64,000 nt of DNA, taken from positions 2,450,881 to 2,514,880 of the forward strand of contig NZ_KI911784.1 in the NCBI RefSeq assembly GCF_000516515.1, in the 5' to 3' direction. The stretch comes from Chloroflexus sp. Y-396-1 (lineage in GTDB: Bacteria > Chloroflexota > Chloroflexia > Chloroflexales > Chloroflexaceae). The translations under genes were made by a program, and so were the position numbers. The notes below the pieces were generated by a model. The model did not search any database. It was not told where the DNA came from and saw only the letters and a program-made list of their open reading frames with translations. How positions within the stretch are numbered: position 1 is the stretch's first letter; the number at the start of each line of letters is the position of its first letter. Positions 46,405 through 55,574 of the stretch are shown one piece after another.

Positions 46405-47486
46405 CCCACCTCGTCTGGCATTCGACGTTTGCTTCACCGACCGGATACAGTAGCTCATCACGGGCAATTGTTGCTGAGCTTGCTGCCTTGGGGTTGGCGG
46501 TACGCCCACTGTATCTCTTCGATAGTGACGAGGCGGAACGAATGTACGGCGCCATCCCACCTCACATCCAAATCCTTCAACAATTACCTATCCGGCTCGA
46601 CGTACCGCAAGTGGTTTATGGGCGCGGTGAGTTGTTTTGCAAGAACAGTGGCGCGTACCGCATCGGGTTTACAATGCTGGAAACTGATCGTCTCCCTGCG
46701 CATTGGGTTGCTCAGGCCAATCTTATGGATGAGGTTTGGACGCCGACCGAGTGGGGCCGCACGGTATTTCTGGCTAGTGGAGTGACAAAACCTGTCTACG
46801 CGATCCCTCTGGGAGTCGACCTGACGACCTTTACTCCCGGCCCGTCACGACGAGAACTTCCCGACCATACCGTGTTTCTCTCTGTGTTTGAATGGAGTAG
46901 ACGGAAAGGATGGGATGTTCTTCTGCGTGCGTACCAGGCTGCATTCGCTTCCACCGACCCGGTTGTGCTGGTCTTGAAGATTGACCATCGCGCCCCTGGT
47001 AATCCACTCCGTGAGATGGCAACGTTCCTTGGTGATTGTGCACCACCTGTCGCAGTGCTCTACAATCAGACATTTAGCCCGACTCGAATGGCCGAACTTT
47101 ACCGTAGTGCCGATTGTTTCGTATTGCCAACGCGAGGTGAAGGTTGGGGCATGCCGGTTCTAGAAGCAATGGCTTGCGGTGTACCGGTTATTGCAACGGC
47201 CTGGAGCGGACCAACTGCATTTCTGGATGATACGTGCGGCTATCCTTTGCCGATTAGTGGATTGGTGCCAACTGGTGTCCCGACCGGTCCTTATGCTCAT
47301 TCATACTGGGCGGAACCTGATCTTGAAGCGTTAGTGGCATTGCTGCGACGTGTACACGAACAGCGCGATGAAGCTCGCAAACGGGGTGAGCAGGCTGCGC
47401 TTCGGGCACAGGAATGGTCATGGAAACATAGCGCGCAGACTATTCTGAGTCGTTTACAGGCGCTCGGAGTATCGTTAGTTGATTAA
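46401..47486 (+). CDS. GT4 glycosyltransferase (third paralogue)
   Basis: A 361-residue GT-B enzyme of the same length and motif order as the 37902 protein: 'YRIGFTMLETDRLPAHWV', 'FLSVFEWSRRKGWDVLLRAY', 'LYRSADCFVLPTRGEGWG' and 'LEAMACGVPVIATAW'. Codon use is GC-richer than in the 37902 copy, so the copies were probably gained or amelioraged at different times. It is coupled to the small coiled-coil gene by a 4-base overlap. It closes the glycan locus. Confidence 0.87.
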   Translation: MTHLVWHSTFASPTGYSSSSRAIVAELAALGLAVRPLYLFDSDEAERMYGAIPPHIQILQQLPIRLDVPQVVYGRGELFCKNSGAYRIGFTMLETDRLPAHWVAQANLMDEVWTPTEWGRTVFLASGVTKPVYAIPLGVDLTTFTPGPSRRELPDHTVFLSVFEWSRRKGWDVLLRAYQAAFASTDPVVLVLKIDHRAPGNPLREMATFLGDCAPPVAVLYNQTFSPTRMAELYRSADCFVLPTRGEGWGMPVLEAMACGVPVIATAWSGPTAFLDDTCGYPLPISGLVPTGVPTGPYAHSYWAEPDLEALVALLRRVHEQRDEARKRGEQAALRAQEWSWKHSAQTILSRLQALGVSLVD

Positions 47487-47696
47487 TTGATAATGGGTAT
47501 GCAGGACTACAAAGCGAAGGTCATTCCTTCAATATACCGAATGCCTGCTCGTTCCCTTCCTCAGCGGATTTTAGCAGACATCTGCATTGCACCTCTGAGC
47601 CTGGGGAAACCCCCTCATGTATAACCGCTTGAACTCTTTCCATCAGACAAAGGAAGCAAGCAACAGGGAACCATCGGTCTGCACCAAGTGGTTTCA

Positions 47697-48524
47697 TTAC
47701 CGAGATTCAAGAAAATCGGTCAACACCGCGTGATATTCTGCTGCTCGTTCGAGCATCGGCAAATGGCCGCATTGTTCAATCCAAACCAGACGGCAGTTTG
47801 GAATACGAGCAGCCGCAACCGGAGCACCTGGTGGTGGCATAATCTGGTCATGACGACAGGCAACAATCAGACTCGGCGCTCGTACCGCTGCCAGCGCTGC
47901 GCTGATGGTTGGGCTACCGGCGCCACGTGCTGTCTCTAAGGCTGTTCGCTGCTCCATCGCCAGAAAATCGGCAAAGGTCTCGCGCAAAACACTGTGATCG
48001 GCTGGTAAGCGGTAAAAAAAGCGACGCCCCACCAGATGCATGATCGGCTGGACATCGAGCATCCAGGGCCGACGCAGTGCAAGCCATAGCGCCATAAGGT
48101 GATGGATCGAAGCTACTACCCGACGTTCGCGCTCATCGCGAAAGGTGCTGAAACTGGTTAAAATCAGGTGTGAGACTCGTTCGGGGTAGCGCGCAGCCAC
48201 GTGTACTGCTACCGCAGCACATAGCGAATGACCGTTAATTGCGAACCGATCTATCCCCAGCGCATCAGCAAATGCGATGACCCAATCAGCCAGTCGTTCA
48301 AGCGATAACCGACCACTGAGCGGTGGTGATGAGCCAAAGCCGGGTAGGTCGGGAGCAATAAGCATATAACGGTCGGCTAAATCGTGCATGGTGTAGCGCC
48401 AGAGGCGGGATGATCCACCCCAACCATGAAGCAAAATTAGTGGCGCGCCCTGGCCGGTGCGCCGAAAAGACGTGCGTAGCCCGGTAACGGCAGTTTCAGT
48501 CGCAGATGCAGTAGGTGCGGTCAT
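47697..48524 (-). CDS. Alpha/beta hydrolase
   Basis: A 275-residue alpha/beta hydrolase with 'LILLHGWGGSSRLWR', nucleophile elbow 'INGHSLCAAVAV' (the residue after Ser is Leu, then Cys), acid in 'VACRHDQIMPP' and catalytic His in 'IEQCGHLPMLE'. Sequence style is that of BioH/menaquinone-type or esterase-like hydrolases, but the substrate is not clear. The start is ATG 48524. It is not closely similar to the hydrolase at 26302. Confidence 0.83.
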   Translation of the reverse strand: MTAPTASATETAVTGLRTSFRRTGQGAPLILLHGWGGSSRLWRYTMHDLADRYMLIAPDLPGFGSSPPLSGRLSLERLADWVIAFADALGIDRFAINGHSLCAAVAVHVAARYPERVSHLILTSFSTFRDERERRVVASIHHLMALWLALRRPWMLDVQPIMHLVGRRFFYRLPADHSVLRETFADFLAMEQRTALETARGAGSPTISAALAAVRAPSLIVACRHDQIMPPPGAPVAAARIPNCRLVWIEQCGHLPMLERAAEYHAVLTDFLESR

Positions 48525-48716
48525 AGGAATATTTGCACGACGGATGTACAGTTGAAAACGATAGCAAGTGCGCCGAGCAGCTTACAGTGACATACAAACT
48601 GAGCACCATTTGAGTAAGCTAAACACTAACACTTCACTATGCATGATACCATATTGTCGTTGAGACGAAGTATGAAAGTGAGAATAGGGCTTTTCATCGA
48701 CTTCGTACTGCTTAAA

Positions 48717-48831
48717 GCCTATCCGAAATATTCTGTTGAGAAGAAGATCGGTCGGGGCGCCGCAGTGCTACGCCCGTTCATCCATCGATGGGTTTTCTCC
48801 GTTGAACTGTGAGACCATTCTTCGGATAGGC
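48717..48831. repeat. MITE-like element bounded by 11-bp inverted repeats
   Basis: GCCTATCCGAA at 48717-48727 is exactly inverted at 48821-48831. The interior is too short to code for a transposase. The flanks CTTAA and CTAAG resemble each other but are not an exact target duplication. It could be a non-autonomous mobile element or merely a long hairpin. Confidence 0.4.
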
Positions 48832-48933
48832 ACTAAGTTGAAATGGAGTTTCCAGAGACTTTGCCGGATCGCGAACGGACGGGAAGACAGGAGGGAGAAC
48901 CTTCGTCGGTATGTCACCCGGATGCGGGCCTAA

Positions 48934-48996
48934 GTGCGCGGGCTGGGTGCGCGGGCTGGGTGCGCGGGGCCTGGGTGCGCGGGCCTCCGGCCCGCA
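48934..48996. repeat. Short tandem repeat, 13-bp GC-rich unit
   Basis: GTGCGCGGGCTGG recurs at 48934, 48947 and 48960, with a degenerate fourth copy from 48975 that runs into the hairpin GCGGGCC TCC GGCCCGC. Confidence 0.7.
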
Positions 48997-49172
48997 TAGT
49001 CAGTGTCTCACCTGGAATCATCGCTCGGCGTTCCTACAGATCACCTTTCGTTCAATCTCTCGTCCGCACTGCGGTAAACTGGCCTTTCTATAATACAATG
49101 TGAAATACAACCGATACCGTTCTACCTAATCAGGGCCTGTACGCCCAACTCAGACGCCTAAAGAGGTTTTCC

Positions 49173-49979
49173 ATGCTCAATCTCACTACTATCCGAGCTG
49201 TGCTGTTTGATATGGACGGTGTGCTCTATCGAGGACAGACACCGCTACCGGGTGTTGCCGATTTGTTCAGCTTTCTCTCTGAACACCACATCCCGTTCGC
49301 CTGTATTACCAACAATGCCTCAATGACACCTCAGCAGTATGCAGCTAAACTCGCCAGGATGGGAATTGAGTTAGCGGCCAATCGGGTTATCACTTCGGCC
49401 CTGGCGACGGCACACTATCTTCGTGACCATTATCCACCTGGCACCCGCATCTTCGTGGTTGGTATGCAAGGGTTACGTGAAGCGCTGTTTAGCGATGGGT
49501 ATTTTGTTGAAGATGAACAATCGCCAGAACTGGTCGTGCAGGGAGCTGATTTCACCCTTACTTACGAGCGGCTGAAGCAAGCGACGTTACATATCCGACG
49601 TGGTGCACGGTTTGTTTCGACCAACCCTGACCGCACGTTTCCCAGTGAAGAAGGGTTGATCCCTGGCGCCGGCGCTATTGCCGCAGCGCTCAGCGCTGCT
49701 ACCGACGTTACACCACTGGTGATCGGAAAACCGGCTCCAACGATGTTTCTGATTGGCGCTGCGGTGCTCGGTGCAGACCCTCAGCAGACACTTGTCGTTG
49801 GTGATCGCCTTGATACCGATATTTCCGGTGCTAATGCCGCCGGTATGCCGTCGGTACTCGTGTTGACCGGCGTCAGTACCCTTGCCGAAGCCAGCACCGG
49901 TTCGATCTGCCCTGATTTGGTTGTAGCCGATCTTCCAGAACTGTTAACCCGCTGGCAGGCGTGTCTGAAGACAATGTAA
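49173..49979 (+). CDS. HAD-IIA family sugar/nitrophenyl phosphatase (NagD-like)
   Basis: The 268-residue protein has HAD motif I 'VLFDMDGVLYRGQTPL' (nucleophile Asp), motif II 'CITNNAS', the Lys of motif III in 'VIGKPAPTMF' and motif IV 'VVGDRLDTDISGANAAGM'. The C2-type cap lies between about residues 80 and 180. NagD-like enzymes dephosphorylate small phosphates such as nucleotides, sugar phosphates or phosphoglycolate. The role here is probably housekeeping. AGAGG precedes the ATG. Confidence 0.9.
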   Translation: MLNLTTIRAVLFDMDGVLYRGQTPLPGVADLFSFLSEHHIPFACITNNASMTPQQYAAKLARMGIELAANRVITSALATAHYLRDHYPPGTRIFVVGMQGLREALFSDGYFVEDEQSPELVVQGADFTLTYERLKQATLHIRRGARFVSTNPDRTFPSEEGLIPGAGAIAAALSAATDVTPLVIGKPAPTMFLIGAAVLGADPQQTLVVGDRLDTDISGANAAGMPSVLVLTGVSTLAEASTGSICPDLVVADLPELLTRWQACLKTM

Positions 49980-50062
49980 CGGCGAGAACGTGTCTTGAAC
50001 ATGCGCCCGTAATCTGTGAGCAAGATTAGAATGTATCGCCCGGCACGTTAGCCCACTGTCAC

Positions 50063-50084
50063 GGGCGGGCACCTTGACCCGCCC
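50063..50084. terminator. Hairpin between convergent genes
   Basis: GGGCGGG and CCCGCCC pair around CACCTTGA, between the 3' ends of the HAD phosphatase and PPC lipoprotein genes. Confidence 0.5.
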
Positions 50085-50127
50085 CCATTGTCCCTTTATT
50101 GTCGACCGGGAGGATTCAGACACACGC

Positions 50128-52095
50128 TTATGATTTTACCATCACACGCACGCGATACCCTTCACCAAAGTTTGCCCAGCCGATATTCAGGATACGCAGA
50201 TAATAGGTACCACTCTGCGCAGGTTGGAACTCGATCCGTGAATTGAGATTCGTATGCTGGTCGCTCGCCATGAGTTCCCCCACCTCGTTCAATACTTCAA
50301 CAAGCGTTTCAACACCCGGATCAAGATCAAACGTCTCGATTAGATAACTTTTGTCGGCCTGTAACTCGACCATCAGCCAGTCCTCGTCAAAACCGATAAA
50401 GTTATGCTGTTGTGTCTCGCCGATTGCGATGGGCCGCGCATTTTTCCGGTCGTTATCCGGCTCAAACGGATCGGGTCGTGGAGAAGGAATGCGTTCGAGC
50501 ACTAGCCGGTAAGATAGACCACCCACCGGCAGATTGAAGGCCTGTATCTGCAAAAAGCGTGAACCGGTTGTTTCTGCCACATAGCGCAGTAAACCAGTCT
50601 CAACATTGGTCATCCCACTGGCGAGAAGCATGTTCTCGGTGTCGTCGTACAGATAGAGGAATAGCTCAGTCTCAGCATTTATGGCAACGGCGCGGAAGAG
50701 ATAGGCTTCGCCTGCCTGTACCTCTACCAAAGCGTTATCGACATCCAGCTCAGAACGGATCGTTCGCTCTTGTTCCTCACCGGGTATTAGCAAAGAAGCC
50801 TGGGCAAATTCATCATCCGGCTCAAACTTATCAATGGCAACTGCCGACGCCGCTTGTAGGCGTACACGGTAGCCTGTATCGTTACTAGTGATACGGGCGG
50901 CTCGAATATTGAGATAGACTGTTGCCTCAACGTCTGCCAGATAATTCAGTTCACGGTTGAGACTATCGAGATAACTACCGGTCGTCAGAATGTTACCGGC
51001 GGCATCGCGCAAATCCATTTCCAGATCAACTCCTAGGCCCACAGCGGAGAGGTTGATGCGATAAGCAGTCCCAGGGCGTACACTAAATACCAGCCAGTCG
51101 CTATCATCTGGATCGCTGATAGTATGTTCCTGCTCTTCATCAACCCTAAGTGGACGAGCGATATTTGGATTGTCGTTTGGCTCGAAGGCATCAGACGGTG
51201 CAGGGGTGAAGAGGGAGACTGCTAACCGATAACGCAGATCAAGTTGCTGCACGGTATAGGTTACCAAACGTAAGTACAACGTCTCTTCCCGATCACTCCG
51301 ATAAACAATCGCCGATGCTCGTCCGCCATCGGCATCATCGTTGAACGCCAGTTCGCTCCCATCTTCATCGTGGAGGGATAGCGTTGTATCGGCCTGATCG
51401 TCAAGATCAAAAGTACGGAAGAGATATGTCTGACCGGGCTGCGTGCGGAAGCGAACCCAGTCTACATCACCACTATAGGTAAAGCTCCGATCCTGTATGA
51501 CATCGAGCTGCAACGGTTTGGCCTGGTCTATCGTATTATCAGGTTCAAAGGCATCGGGGGGGGGCAAGGTCAACGTGCGCACCAGGAGCACACAACCGGC
51601 AGCAGCATCCATCGGGACCTGAAGTGCCTGCACACGGATATACAGCGTTTCCGATACATCAGGCACGAAAATGATACGTGAAGCCAGACCGTCTGTGTCA
51701 TCGTTATATGCTGCCTCTTCACCAGTAGGCCAGAAGAGGGTGATGGTCGTATCTAGACCTTCAGCTAGATCGGTGGTAAACATCTCATACGCCTGTCCGG
51801 CCTGCATTTCGACCCGAAACCATGCCACGTTCCCTGCTGACAGTTGCAAAACCTGGGGTGTAGAAAGTGAAAGCGCAGGTGCGCTCGCGACTGCTGCCGC
51901 GTCAAATTCAAACATACTGGGTGGTTGTCCTTGATCGGGATCACTTAGCGGTCGTGGGGTGACTGTCGGAGGTGGTAGTGTCGGTGGTGGCGGTGCGGGG
52001 GGAGGTGGTACGGTTGGCGTAGGTGTGGGCATACTAACCGGCGTAGCACAACCGGTCAGTAAGAAATAGAGGAGTAAAGAAATTATGAAGCGCAT
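50128..52095 (-). CDS. Lipoprotein with five PPC (pre-peptidase C-terminal) domains
   Basis: The 655-residue protein has a lipoprotein signal ('IISLLLYFLLTGC'), a Pro/Thr-rich linker and five PPC-type beta-sandwich repeats of about 115 residues. Repeats 2-5 begin 'DAFEPDNTIDQAKPL', 'DAFEPNDNPNIARPL', 'DKFEPDDEFAQASLL' and 'DPFEPDNDRKNARPI', each with 'DWxxF/V'-like and 'LYLR/YYLR' strands. PPC domains usually flank secreted peptidases, but no peptidase is present here, so it is an all-PPC surface protein. Start ATG 52095 was chosen for the lipobox and the GGGAGG just upstream; the frame is open to 52215. Confidence 0.85.
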   Translation of the reverse strand: MRFIISLLLYFLLTGCATPVSMPTPTPTVPPPPAPPPPTLPPPTVTPRPLSDPDQGQPPSMFEFDAAAVASAPALSLSTPQVLQLSAGNVAWFRVEMQAGQAYEMFTTDLAEGLDTTITLFWPTGEEAAYNDDTDGLASRIIFVPDVSETLYIRVQALQVPMDAAAGCVLLVRTLTLPPPDAFEPDNTIDQAKPLQLDVIQDRSFTYSGDVDWVRFRTQPGQTYLFRTFDLDDQADTTLSLHDEDGSELAFNDDADGGRASAIVYRSDREETLYLRLVTYTVQQLDLRYRLAVSLFTPAPSDAFEPNDNPNIARPLRVDEEQEHTISDPDDSDWLVFSVRPGTAYRINLSAVGLGVDLEMDLRDAAGNILTTGSYLDSLNRELNYLADVEATVYLNIRAARITSNDTGYRVRLQAASAVAIDKFEPDDEFAQASLLIPGEEQERTIRSELDVDNALVEVQAGEAYLFRAVAINAETELFLYLYDDTENMLLASGMTNVETGLLRYVAETTGSRFLQIQAFNLPVGGLSYRLVLERIPSPRPDPFEPDNDRKNARPIAIGETQQHNFIGFDEDWLMVELQADKSYLIETFDLDPGVETLVEVLNEVGELMASDQHTNLNSRIEFQPAQSGTYYLRILNIGWANFGEGYRVRVMVKS

Positions 52096-52528
52096 ACCGC
52101 CTCCCTTTGTCTGAATGAGGTTTATGCGTAGGTCATTGTAGCATGCGAAAGAACATAACAGTCTGTTCCAGGGATTACTTCTCTTGCCGACGAAAGACCG
52201 AGAAAAAATTACCACGCTGGCACAGATGAGATTGATCGCCCGTCAATTCGACGTGGTGGGAAATCGCGGGCATAGCCGTCAGTTCAATTACGTTATCGAC
52301 AAAATCGCGTCCACACTGACCAATAGCCGCTCACAACCGACACAGTTACAGGCCACTCCACAACAGACGCCGATATTAACTTTCAGGCGATCCATTCCGA
52401 GTATGTTTGAGCTATCACGCACTCGTTCACAGAAATGGCAGGGACTGATTAGCCAGCCCCTGCCATCAACAACTCTGCTGCTACTGTTCGCAGTAGAGCA
52501 TTGTGGCTCGCCCCACACCGCCTGAGAA
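52096..52528. other. Intergenic region with one hairpin, no supported gene
   Basis: The gap separates the EttA 3' end from the lipoprotein start. A frame crosses it on the plus strand but has no family features. It holds the hairpin at 52435-52466. Confidence 0.45.
52435..52466 (-). terminator. Hairpin after ettA
   Basis: ATGGCAGGG pairs with CCCTGCCAT, with additional weak inner pairing, about 63 bases beyond the ettA stop. T-tract is poor. Confidence 0.45.
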
Positions 52529-54205
52529 CTACCGGGTCAATTTACGGTAAACAATCCGGTGCGGATGATCGGCTTCAGCGCCTTTCCGCCGCCGATAATC
52601 GGCTACATATTCAGAATAGGTACCAGGAAACCAGACCACCTGGCTATTGCCCTCGAAAGCCAGAATATGCGTAGCAACCCGATCGAGAAACCAGCGGTCG
52701 TGAGAAATGATCAGCGCACAACCGGCAAAGTTCTCCAGACCCTCTTCAAGTGCGCGCAACGTATGAACATCGAGATCATTGGTTGGTTCATCAAGCAAGA
52801 GCACATTCGCCCCCGACTTGAGAATCCGCGCCAGATGAACCCGGTTTCGCTCGCCGCCAGACAGGTTTCCTACCAGCTTTTGCTGATCGCTACCACTAAA
52901 ATTAAAGCGTGCGCAATAGGCACGTGAATTCACCTGCCGACCACCGAGTGTAATCTGCTCATTCCCTTCAGAGATAGCCTCCCAGACGGTCTGCTTAGGA
53001 TCAAGCACTTCCCGGCTCTGATCGACATAACCAAGCTTAACCGAGGCCCCAACCTCTAATGTGCCGCCATCGGGCTTTTCCTGACCGACAATCATACGGA
53101 AGAGCGTTGTTTTACCGGCGCCGTTCGGCCCGACGATGCCAACAATGGCACCCGGCGGAACATCGAAACTCAGATTTTCGTAGAGCAGCTTGTCGCCGTA
53201 GGCCTTCGTCACATTGGTTGCCCGAATAACCAGGTCACCGAGCCGAGGACCGGGCGGAATATAGATTTCGAGTTCACGTTCACGTTGATCCTGACTCTCG
53301 CTCAGCAACCGTTCGTAAGCTGCGATCCGGGCTTTTGACTTCGCTTGACGCCCCTTCGGCGCCATATTGATCCACTCCAACTCGCGCTGGAGTGCCTTCT
53401 GTCGCTGCGACTCGGCCTTCTCGCTCTCGGCTAATTTTTGTCGTTTCTGTTCGAGCCAACTCGAATAGTTTCCGCGCCAGGGAATCCCATGGCCACGTTC
53501 CAGTTCCAGAATCCAACCGGCAACGTTGTTGAGAAAGTGGCGATCATGGGTCACTGCGATAACCGTTCCTTTGTACTCTTGTAAATGACGTTCAAGCCAT
53601 GCAACCGACTCGGCATCGAGATGGTTGGTCGGCTCATCAAGCAAGAGAATGTCGGGTTGCTGCAACAGCAACCGACAGAGTGCTACCCGTCGTCGCTCAC
53701 CACCTGACAATACCGCTATCGGAGTGTCAGCAGGTGGGCAGCGCAACGCATCCATCGCCAATTCCAGCCTACTATCGAGATTCCAGCCGTCAACGTGATC
53801 GATTTTATCTTGAAGTTCAGCCTGTTCGGCAATCAGCGCATCGTAATCAGCGTTTGGATCGTTAAACAGCTCGGTAATCTCATCGTAGCGACGGAGTAAC
53901 GCGACCGTTTCGGCAACCCCCTCCTCGACAACTTCACGCACCGTCTTGCTGTTATCGAGATATGGCTCCTGTTCGAGCAAACCGACAGTGTAGCCGGGTG
54001 AACGAGTAATCTCACCGGTGTAGTCCTGATCAACACCGGCCATGATGCGTAACAATGTGCTTTTGCCCGAACCGTTGACGCCGATCACGCCAATTTTGGC
54101 ACCGTAAAAAAACGACAGGCTGATGTCTTTAAGAATCTCACGATTGGGCGGCACAACTTTGCCTACCCGGTACATCGAGAAGATAATTTTTTGTGTATCG
54201 GTCAT
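52529..54205 (-). CDS. ettA: Energy-dependent translational throttle protein EttA (ABC-F)
   Basis: The 558-residue protein has two ABC domains in one chain without membrane helices. Walker A motifs are 'GVNGSGKSTLL' and 'GPNGAGKTTLF', signatures 'LSGGERRRVAL' and 'LSGGERNRVHL', and Walker B 'ILLLDEPTNHLD' and 'VLLLDEPTNDLD'. The opening 'MYRVGKVVPPNREILKDISLSFFYGAKIG' and the 'MAPKGRQAKSKARI' segment are characteristic of EttA. EttA binds the ribosomal E site and gates the first peptide bond according to the ATP/ADP ratio. Length is standard. Confidence 0.95.
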   Translation of the reverse strand: MTDTQKIIFSMYRVGKVVPPNREILKDISLSFFYGAKIGVIGVNGSGKSTLLRIMAGVDQDYTGEITRSPGYTVGLLEQEPYLDNSKTVREVVEEGVAETVALLRRYDEITELFNDPNADYDALIAEQAELQDKIDHVDGWNLDSRLELAMDALRCPPADTPIAVLSGGERRRVALCRLLLQQPDILLLDEPTNHLDAESVAWLERHLQEYKGTVIAVTHDRHFLNNVAGWILELERGHGIPWRGNYSSWLEQKRQKLAESEKAESQRQKALQRELEWINMAPKGRQAKSKARIAAYERLLSESQDQRERELEIYIPPGPRLGDLVIRATNVTKAYGDKLLYENLSFDVPPGAIVGIVGPNGAGKTTLFRMIVGQEKPDGGTLEVGASVKLGYVDQSREVLDPKQTVWEAISEGNEQITLGGRQVNSRAYCARFNFSGSDQQKLVGNLSGGERNRVHLARILKSGANVLLLDEPTNDLDVHTLRALEEGLENFAGCALIISHDRWFLDRVATHILAFEGNSQVVWFPGTYSEYVADYRRRKGAEADHPHRIVYRKLTR

Positions 54206-54294
54206 AGAGCGACTCCTTGCGCGTTCTTCATTCAGCTTCTAGTGTAGCATATACCCAAAGGTCGTAAAAACTCGACAACAACATTCGCTATTTG

Positions 54295-54303
54295 TGGTAT
54301 AAT
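54295..54303 (+). promoter_or_regulatory. Extended -10 promoter of tRNA-Gln
   Basis: TGGTATAAT lies 11 bases before the tRNA, a usual start distance. It is the closest match to consensus among the extended -10 boxes in the window. TCGACA 20 bases upstream is a possible weak -35. Confidence 0.65.
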
Positions 54304-54314
54304 ACTCAGCGAGG

Positions 54315-54388
54315 TGCCGGGTTGTGTAATGGTAGCACCACGGACTTTGGATCCGTTTGTCCAGGTTCGAATCCTGGCCCGGCAGCCA
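54315..54388 (+). tRNA. tRNA-Gln (anticodon TTG)
   Basis: The 7-base acceptor stem TGCCGGG pairs with CCCGGCA, and the 3' CCA is encoded. The D stem GTG/CAC, anticodon stem ACGGA/TCCGT and T arm CCAGG-TTCGAAT-CCTGG all pair. The anticodon loop CTTTGGA gives TTG at 54347-54349, which reads CAA (and CAG by wobble). It stands alone between ettA and prs, behind its own promoter. Confidence 0.96.
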
Positions 54389-54539
54389 ATTTCTTGTTCT
54401 GCCATCAGGCAATGAAACGGTTGAACTCACACAATCTTTCTTCAACCGGGATCGGTCAGCGACGCTAAGCTGACAAATGAACAGGTGCGCAGTGAGCATG
54501 CTCGCTGCGCGTTTCTATTCAAGAAAGAAATACCGAACT

Positions 54540-55478
54540 ATGGATGGTCGCCTGCTCATTTTTACCGGTAACGCTAATCCGGCGCTAGCGCAAGAGATTG
54601 CCCGCAATCTGCGTATCAATCTGGGGCGGGCATTAGTCGGTACCTTCAAGAACGGCGAGACGAGGGTCAAAATTCACGATAATGTGCGCGGCTGTGATGT
54701 GTTTGTGATCCAGCCTACCTGCACACCGGTCGATCACAACTTAATGGAACTGCTCCTTATGATCGACGCCTTCCGTCGGGCATCGGCAGCTCGCGTCACG
54801 GCCGTCATTCCTTACTACGGGTATGCCAAGCAAGAGAAAAAGACGTCGGGACGTGAACCCATTTCCGCCAAGCTCGTTGCCAACCTGATCCGCACTGCTG
54901 GCGCCGACCGGGTGCTCACGATGGATCTGCACGCACCGGCAATCGAAGGGTTCTTCGATATTCCGGTCGATCATCTCCAGGCATCACCCCTCCTGGCCGA
55001 TTATATTCGCGAGCTTAATTTGCCGAACCCGGTTGTTGTTTCCCCCGATACCGGCGGTGTGAATCGCGCCAACCGCTTCCGTGAGCGGATCGGCGCCGGT
55101 CTGGCTATTATCGCTAAGCAGCGCCCCGAACCCGATACCGCCGAAGTGATTGAAATGGTCGGTGAAGTAGAAGGTAAGACAGCCATTATCATCGATGATA
55201 TGATCTCAACCGGCGGAACTTTAATTGAGGCTGCCCAGACCTTGCTGGCCCGTGGCGCCCGTGCAGTGTATGCTTGTGCAACCCACGGTATCTTCGCCGA
55301 CAATGCGCTGCAACTGATTGCCCAGTCCGACCTGGTTGAGACAGTGGTTACTAATACGATACCGCAACCTCCTGAAGCAAGCGCAGCACGTGTGCGCACG
55401 ATCAGTGTCGCACCGCTATTCGCCGAAGCAATCATGCGGATTCACAAAGATTTGTCACTGAGCGCGCTCTTCTCCTGA
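54540..55478 (+). CDS. prs: Ribose-phosphate pyrophosphokinase
   Basis: PRPP synthetase joins ribose 5-phosphate and ATP pyrophosphate to give PRPP for nucleotides, His and Trp. The 312-residue protein has 'IFTGNANPALAQEIA', 'FKNGETRVKI', 'RVLTMDLHAPAIEGFFDIPVDHL'-type catalytic loop and the PRPP-binding 'IIIDDMISTGGT'. This is the class I bacterial layout. I chose ATG 54540 because the sequence from there matches the family; the open frame starts at 54477. The ribosome-binding site is weak. A hairpin ends the transcript. Confidence 0.95.
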   Translation: MDGRLLIFTGNANPALAQEIARNLRINLGRALVGTFKNGETRVKIHDNVRGCDVFVIQPTCTPVDHNLMELLLMIDAFRRASAARVTAVIPYYGYAKQEKKTSGREPISAKLVANLIRTAGADRVLTMDLHAPAIEGFFDIPVDHLQASPLLADYIRELNLPNPVVVSPDTGGVNRANRFRERIGAGLAIIAKQRPEPDTAEVIEMVGEVEGKTAIIIDDMISTGGTLIEAAQTLLARGARAVYACATHGIFADNALQLIAQSDLVETVVTNTIPQPPEASAARVRTISVAPLFAEAIMRIHKDLSLSALFS

Positions 55479-55492
55479 ACATACCGCATTGT

Positions 55493-55523
55493 TGCGCCCG
55501 AAGCCGTCTGAACGTCGGGCGCA
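55493..55523 (+). terminator. Hairpin after prs
   Basis: TGCGCCCGA pairs exactly with TCGGGCGCA around a 13-base loop, 14 bases after the prs stop. No T-tract. Confidence 0.5.
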
Positions 55524-55574
55524 TACCTACAATGATGCGCGCCTCTCTGCTGTGCGGAAAGGAGGATGATTCGC

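Larger units (their letters stand above)
48525..49172. other. Intergenic region with repeats, no supported gene
   Basis: The gap holds an imperfect hairpin (ACGAAGT...ACTTCGT, about 48664-48707), a 115-bp element bounded by perfect inverted repeats, and a short GC-rich tandem repeat. Short frames across it look accidental. Confidence 0.5.

Noticed and set aside
48525-49172. CRISPR array suspected from the short GC-rich tandem repeats
   Set aside because: The 13-bp units are directly abutting with no spacers, and no cas gene is present.
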